In this document: piece by piece, positions 4,496 to 7,706 of the stretch
Layout of the letters: every line of letters begins with the position of its first letter
Position numbering within the stretch: the first letter of the stretch is position 1
Assembly (NCBI GenBank): GCA_003661945.1
Contig: QMXC01000049.1
Coordinates: 1 to 7,706, forward strand
Direction: 5' to 3'
Source of the DNA: Candidatus Bathyarchaeota archaeon
GTDB lineage: Archaea > Thermoproteota > Bathyarchaeia > Bathyarchaeales > UBA233
Length of the DNA stretch: 7,706 bases
Program-made: the position numbers and the translations under genes
The notes under the pieces: generated by a model
Databases searched by the model: none
Seen by the model: only the letters and a program-made list of their open reading frames with translations
What the model was told of the DNA's origin: nothing

Positions 4496-5422
4496 TTGCG
4501 CGAAATAATTGAGTGTGTTCCGAACTTCAGCACTTCCGACCCAAAAGTTGTTGAAGCCATTTTGAACGAGATTCGACGGGTGGAAAACGCCTACATTCTC
4601 GACTACACCTTCGACGACTACTACAACCGTTTAGTCGTATCCTTCGTTGGAAACCGCCGATCCGTGCTAGACGCTGCCTTGAACGCCGCTCGAAAAGCCG
4701 TAGAACTCATCGACATGACCAAACATAAGGGGCAACACCCGCGAATAGGCGCCGTAGACGTAGTTCCCTTCATACCGATAAAAGGCGTAACCATGCAAGA
4801 CTGCGTGGAAATCGCCAAAAAATTCGGTGAAACACTCGCCCGAGAACTGAACGTTCCGGTTTATCTCTACGCTGAAGCCGCAACAAAGCCTGAACGCCGA
4901 GACCTCGACTGGATAAGGAAAGGCGAATACGAAAAGCTGGGTGAAATGATAGTTCAACCAGACAGAAAACCTGATTTCGGACCCGCCGAGCCGCATCCCA
5001 CCGCCGGCGCAACCATAACGGGAGCCCGCAAGCTCATGGCAGGCTTCAACGTGAACCTCGGCACTTCAGACCTCAAAATCGCCAAGAAAATCGCCAAAGC
5101 GTTGCACTCCAAGAAAGGAGGCTTGGCTCAGGTCAAAGCCATGGCCGCATATATTCCGGAAAAGAACATGACGCAGATAGGTATGAGCATAGCAGATTAC
5201 GAGAAGACTCCGCTTTACAGAGTTTTCGAGCTTCTGAAAATTGAGGCTCAACGCTACAACGTGCCTATAGTAAGCTCGGAATTCTGCGGGATGACGCCAC
5301 TAAAAGCGTTAATCGACACAGCCCGCTATTACCTCAAAATCGAAAACTTGACCGAAGACCGGGTAATAGAAATAGCCATACAAAAGGCAGCTGAAGAGGC
5401 ACAGAAACCTGGTGCGACTTAA
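4496..5422 (+). CDS. ftcD: glutamate formimidoyltransferase (EC 2.1.2.5)
   Basis: This enzyme moves the formimino group of N-formimino-L-glutamate, the product of histidine breakdown, to tetrahydrofolate and releases glutamate. The 308-residue protein begins MREIIECVPNFS, the family's usual N-terminus. The segment KGQHPRIGAVDVVPFIP contains His81, which matches the catalytic His of the mammalian enzyme. Two formiminotransferase subdomains are covered: N-terminal to about residue 170, then PHPTAGATITGARKLMAGFNVNLGT and a C-terminal half ending near 300. There is no fused cyclodeaminase domain, so a separate enzyme would have to release ammonia. The start is TTG with a strong SD; GTG at 4484 is the alternative. 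In archaea the one-carbon carrier may be tetrahydrofolate or a methanopterin-type pterin, and the sequence does not decide this. It belongs functionally with hutI and hutU downstream, but is separated from them by an opposing membrane-protein gene. Confidence 0.93.
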   Translation: MREIIECVPNFSTSDPKVVEAILNEIRRVENAYILDYTFDDYYNRLVVSFVGNRRSVLDAALNAARKAVELIDMTKHKGQHPRIGAVDVVPFIPIKGVTMQDCVEIAKKFGETLARELNVPVYLYAEAATKPERRDLDWIRKGEYEKLGEMIVQPDRKPDFGPAEPHPTAGATITGARKLMAGFNVNLGTSDLKIAKKIAKALHSKKGGLAQVKAMAAYIPEKNMTQIGMSIADYEKTPLYRVFELLKIEAQRYNVPIVSSEFCGMTPLKALIDTARYYLKIENLTEDRVIEIAIQKAAEEAQKPGAT

Positions 5423-5432
5423 TGTTCGTCTT

Positions 5433-5741
5433 TCAGCTTTTCTGGTTCCAGAACTTATACTGCGCGTAGAATCCCGTGAGGGTAAGAATGCCTCCAACTA
5501 ATACGAGGGTGTTTCCAATCTTGTAAATTACGTCTGAAAGGCTTAGAAGCGAATGGAATATAAACAGGGCTATGCCAAGGGAAAGTGTCAAAACTCCGCA
5601 GGACACGTAGGACCATGCTTTTCCCATAATTCCCTCTTTAAATACGATTAGTAGCCTCAGCGTAATGTAGATTAACCCGACGACAACCGCTAATCCGCAG
5701 ATGTCATATGCGAGCTTCCAAGCATACCAAGTGTCCAACAT
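5433..5741 (-). CDS. small three-helix membrane protein of unknown function
   Basis: I do not recognise a family. The 102-residue protein shows three hydrophobic segments, near residues 11-34, 46-66 and 75-95, joined by short loops with few charges. A Lys-Glu-Gly-Ile-Met-Gly-Lys loop separates the first two helices, and the tail ends in a polar, Lys-containing segment. There is no signal peptide apart from the first helix and no conserved catalytic-looking residues. Its stop is 10 bp from that of ftcD (convergent), and it diverges from hutI, so it sits inside the histidine-degradation cluster but on the other strand. The ATG at 5741 has no SD. A TATA-like TTTTTAAA at 5769-5776 would give a leader of only a few nucleotides, fitting a near-leaderless mRNA. 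A role linked to histidine or urocanate use is only a guess from position. Confidence 0.75.
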   Translation of the reverse strand: MLDTWYAWKLAYDICGLAVVVGLIYITLRLLIVFKEGIMGKAWSYVSCGVLTLSLGIALFIFHSLLSLSDVIYKIGNTLVLVGGILTLTGFYAQYKFWNQKS

Positions 5742-5768
5742 TGTGTTTTACACTTAACTTCTTGATTG

Positions 5769-5782
5769 TTTAAAAACAGTTA
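5769..5782 (-). promoter_or_regulatory. probable promoter of the small membrane-protein gene
   Basis: On the minus strand TTTTTAAA follows an AACTG sequence. A start about 28 nt downstream is near 5748, only about 7 nt before the ATG, which agrees with the missing SD. Confidence 0.4.
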
Positions 5783-5799
5783 TGAATTCTAAAACAGAA

Positions 5800-5816
5800 T
5801 ACGAAAATTTAATTTT
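5800..5816 (+). promoter_or_regulatory. probable promoter of hutI
   Basis: TACGAAAA followed by TTTAATTTT resembles BRE plus TATA. Transcription would begin near 5835, about 40 nt before the ATG at 5875. Confidence 0.45.
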
Positions 5817-5874
5817 GGTTCGAGACTAAACGTTAGAGCTGATTACTGCGAAAGAGCGCCAAGTGGCTTAAACT

Positions 5875-7179
5875 ATGGCTGAAACGGAAAAGCCGAGTCG
5901 AGGAACAGGGAAAGAAAACGTAGACATGCTCATAGTGGGCGCTAACGAGCTTATTACTCTCGGCAATGCTGGTTATGCGCCGAGAACCGGCGGGAAGATG
6001 CAAAACCTCGGAATAATCCCTAATGGCGCTCTAGCAATCAAAAACGGTAAAATAGTCGCAATTGGAACCACGCCTCAACTAGCTGGAAAGTTCAAGTCTG
6101 AACAGGTAGTAGACGCTAAAGGAAAAACCGTTATGCCAGGGTTTGTTGATGCGCACACGCATCTTGTTTTCGCTGGAGCACGGGAAGTTGAATTTGAAAT
6201 GCGCCTTAAAGGCGCTTCTTACATGGAAATTCTCAAAAAAGGCGGTGGGATTCTCCAAACCGTTAGGGAGACGCGGAAAGCAACCGTTGAAGAACTTGTG
6301 GAGACTGCGCGGAAAACCTTAGATGTTATGCTGGTGCATGGAACTACGACTGTTGAAGCTAAAAGCGGCTACGGCTTGTCCACGGAACATGAAATCAAAA
6401 TCCTCGAAGCCGTGAAAACGCTTGATGAGAAGCACCCCGTAAGCCTTGTACCCACGTTTATGGGCGCCCATGCTTTCCCGCAAGAATACGCGGATAACCC
6501 GGATGGCTACGTGGAACTAGTAACTGAAGAAATGATTCCCAAGGTCGCAGAGCAAGGCTTAGCAGAGTTCTGCGACGTTTTTTGCGAAAAAGACGTTTTC
6601 ACGGTTTCGCAGTCCAGAAGGATTCTTGAAAGAGCGAAGAGCTACGGTTTGAAGCCTAAGGTTCACGCTGATGAGATGACGTGTTTAGGCGGCGCGGAGC
6701 TCGCAGCTGAGGTTGAGGCGGTTTCTGCGGAGCATTTGATATATGCCTCGGATAGAGGCATTGAAGCCTTGGCTCAAAAAGGCGTTGTAGCTGTTCTTCT
6801 TCCAGCAGCTTCTTTCGCTTTGATGATTAACCGTTATGCAGACGCGCGGAAAATGATAGCGAAAGGAGTTCCGGTTGCTTTAGGAACGGATTTCAACCCG
6901 AGCTGCTGGACCGAGAATATGCAGCTGGTCGTAGCCTTTGCTTGCCGCAACATGAGGCTTTCGCCGGCTGAAGCTATAACTGCCGCTACGATTAACGCTG
7001 CACACGCCGTAAACCGAGCTAGCGAAATTGGAAGTTTAGAGATTGGGAAAAAGGCAGACATAATCATTTTAGACGCGCCTAGCTACCGTTTCTTAGGCTA
7101 CCGCTTCGGAACAAACCTCGTTGACTCTGTGATAAAAAACGGTGAACTCGTGGTTGAAAACGGCCGCATTCTGCGGTAA
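5875..7179 (+). CDS. hutI: imidazolonepropionase (EC 3.5.2.7)
   Basis: This hydrolyses 4-imidazolone-5-propionate to N-formimino-L-glutamate, the third step of histidine degradation, in the cytoplasm. The 434-residue protein is an amidohydrolase TIM barrel with a small beta sandwich built from both ends. Metal ligands are visible: His94 and His96 in DAHTHLVFAG, His264 in KVHADEMT, and Asp339 in LGTDFNPSCWTENM. His287 in the AEHLIYAS segment and the KSGYGL loop (163-168) are also typical of HutI. NAAHAVNR and the final GKKADIIILDAPSYRFLGYRFG block match HutI specifically rather than other amidohydrolases. The first 17 residues are polar and beyond the usual family start; a Met at residue 18 (position 5926) is the alternative start. 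SD support at 5875 is weak. The gene precedes hutU by about 50 bp on the same strand. Confidence 0.95.
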   Translation: MAETEKPSRGTGKENVDMLIVGANELITLGNAGYAPRTGGKMQNLGIIPNGALAIKNGKIVAIGTTPQLAGKFKSEQVVDAKGKTVMPGFVDAHTHLVFAGAREVEFEMRLKGASYMEILKKGGGILQTVRETRKATVEELVETARKTLDVMLVHGTTTVEAKSGYGLSTEHEIKILEAVKTLDEKHPVSLVPTFMGAHAFPQEYADNPDGYVELVTEEMIPKVAEQGLAEFCDVFCEKDVFTVSQSRRILERAKSYGLKPKVHADEMTCLGGAELAAEVEAVSAEHLIYASDRGIEALAQKGVVAVLLPAASFALMINRYADARKMIAKGVPVALGTDFNPSCWTENMQLVVAFACRNMRLSPAEAITAATINAAHAVNRASEIGSLEIGKKADIIILDAPSYRFLGYRFGTNLVDSVIKNGELVVENGRILR

Positions 7180-7194
7180 AATCCATTTCAGAAT

Positions 7195-7208
7195 AGTAAA
7201 TGTTTTAC
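7195..7208 (+). promoter_or_regulatory. probable promoter of hutU
   Basis: AGTAAATG followed by TTTTACC closely matches AGTAAACG-TTTTATT before the THUMP gene. Counting 28 nt from the first T (7203) puts transcription at about 7231, right at the tandem GTG codons 7232/7235, which suggests a leaderless hutU mRNA. Confidence 0.5.
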
Positions 7209-7231
7209 CCTAGTTGTTCCTAGCCTTAAAC

Positions 7232-7706
7232 GTGGTGAAACGTTTGACGATACTTGAAAAACCGCCAAAATGCATAGTGGGACACGAGCTTCACTGCAAA
7301 AACTGGCAGATTGAAGGAATCTTACGTATGCTTTTTAACGTGGTTGACCCTGAAGTGGCGAAAGACCCGGAAAAGCTTATTGTGTACGGTGGAACCGGGA
7401 AAGCGGCGCGAAACTGGGAATGTTTCGAAAAAATTGTTGAAACGCTAACGGAGCTTGAAACCGACGAAACCATGCTTGTTCAAAGCGGAAAACCTGTCGC
7501 CGTGTTTAAAACGCACGAGTGGGCTCCCAGAGCTTTAATCGTTAACTCTATGCTGGTGCCGAAATGGGCAACTTGGGACTACTTTTTCGAGCTTGAACAG
7601 AAAGGGCTTATAATGTTTGGACAGATGACAGCTGGCTCGTGGGCATATATCGGAACCCAAGGAATCTTGCAAGGCACTTACGAGACGCTTGCCGCAGTCG
7701 CTAAAG
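7232..7706 (+). CDS. hutU: urocanate hydratase, N-terminal part (3' end outside window)
   Basis: Urocanase adds water to urocanate to give 4-imidazolone-5-propionate, the second step of histidine degradation, using tightly bound NAD+ as an electrophile. The frame stays open to the right edge (about 158 of a usual 550 residues). It shows strong family blocks: LHCKNWQIEGILRML, then NVVDPEVAKDPEKLIVYGG, GKAARNWECFEKIVETL, DETMLVQSGKPVAVFKTHEWAPRALIVNS, LVPKWATW, and finally FGQMTAGSWAYIGTQG with QGTYET. The start is uncertain: tandem GTG codons at 7232 and 7235 would suit a leaderless transcript from the promoter at 7195. TTG 7244 has a GGTGA 5 nt upstream and would shorten the protein by four residues. 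No ATG is available. The gene follows hutI and would supply its substrate. The histidase gene is not visible and may lie to the right. Confidence 0.93.
   Translation, partial: MVKRLTILEKPPKCIVGHELHCKNWQIEGILRMLFNVVDPEVAKDPEKLIVYGGTGKAARNWECFEKIVETLTELETDETMLVQSGKPVAVFKTHEWAPRALIVNSMLVPKWATWDYFFELEQKGLIMFGQMTAGSWAYIGTQGILQGTYETLAAVAK

Noticed and set aside
4667..5012. Minus-strand frames antisense to ftcD (to 109 codons)
   Set aside because: They are shadows of a strongly conserved coding strand, with no family match and no SD.
1..7706. CRISPR arrays, insertion sequences, toxin-antitoxin or defence genes, tRNA genes
   Set aside because: No regularly spaced repeats, transposase-like proteins, terminal repeats with target duplications, toxin-like pairs or cloverleaf sequences were seen on either strand.

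Overview
The window looks like a chromosomal segment of an archaeon, most plausibly in or near the Bathyarchaeia/Thermoproteota. That placement is inferred from gene content, not proven. The evidence is an archaeal-type SRP RNA, a KEOPS Cgi121 subunit, a Tan1-like THUMP protein, a DUF1922-like zinc ribbon, archaeal inositol-phosphate synthase, and archaeal BRE/TATA boxes about 27-28 nt upstream of inferred transcript starts. Protein genes are close to 45-50% GC. The SRP RNA is only about 60% GC, which fits a mesophile or moderate thermophile better than a hyperthermophile (inference).

Left part (1-1164): the 3' end of a myo-inositol-1-phosphate synthase gene (+) converges on a small zinc-ribbon gene (-). 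Just upstream of the latter, on the same strand, lies a 340-nt SRP (7S) RNA gene. It has a 15-bp terminal helix, a helix 6 with a GNAR loop, a helix 8 with a GNRA loop and the AGCA strand, and a well-placed TATA box. Between this promoter and the next gene is a short polypurine spacer.

Middle part (1165-4400): a COG2509-type FAD-dependent oxidoreductase (-) is divergent from a Tan1-like THUMP protein (+). The THUMP gene converges with a two-gene operon (-) of a purine-type phosphoribosyltransferase and the KEOPS subunit Cgi121. The THUMP and Cgi121 stop codons share one palindromic TTAA.

Right part (4496-7706): three enzymes of histidine degradation, all on +, run against the order of the pathway. 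They are glutamate formimidoyltransferase (FtcD), imidazolonepropionase (HutI) and the start of urocanate hydratase (HutU, cut by the window end). Together they would convert urocanate to glutamate and pass a formimino group to a pterin carrier. A small three-helix membrane protein of unknown role sits on the - strand between ftcD and hutI. Histidine ammonia-lyase and a formimidoyl-pterin cyclodeaminase are not in view.

Several starts needed correction: TTG for Cgi121 and FtcD, each with a well-spaced Shine-Dalgarno, and internal ATGs for the FAD protein and the THUMP protein. Several promoters share a GTAAAC/GTAAAT element directly before the TATA box. I did not find a clear undescribed defence or mobile system. 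The points most worth following are the SRP RNA/zinc-ribbon arrangement, the unusual helix-8 bases, and the archaeal hut cluster with its membrane protein.
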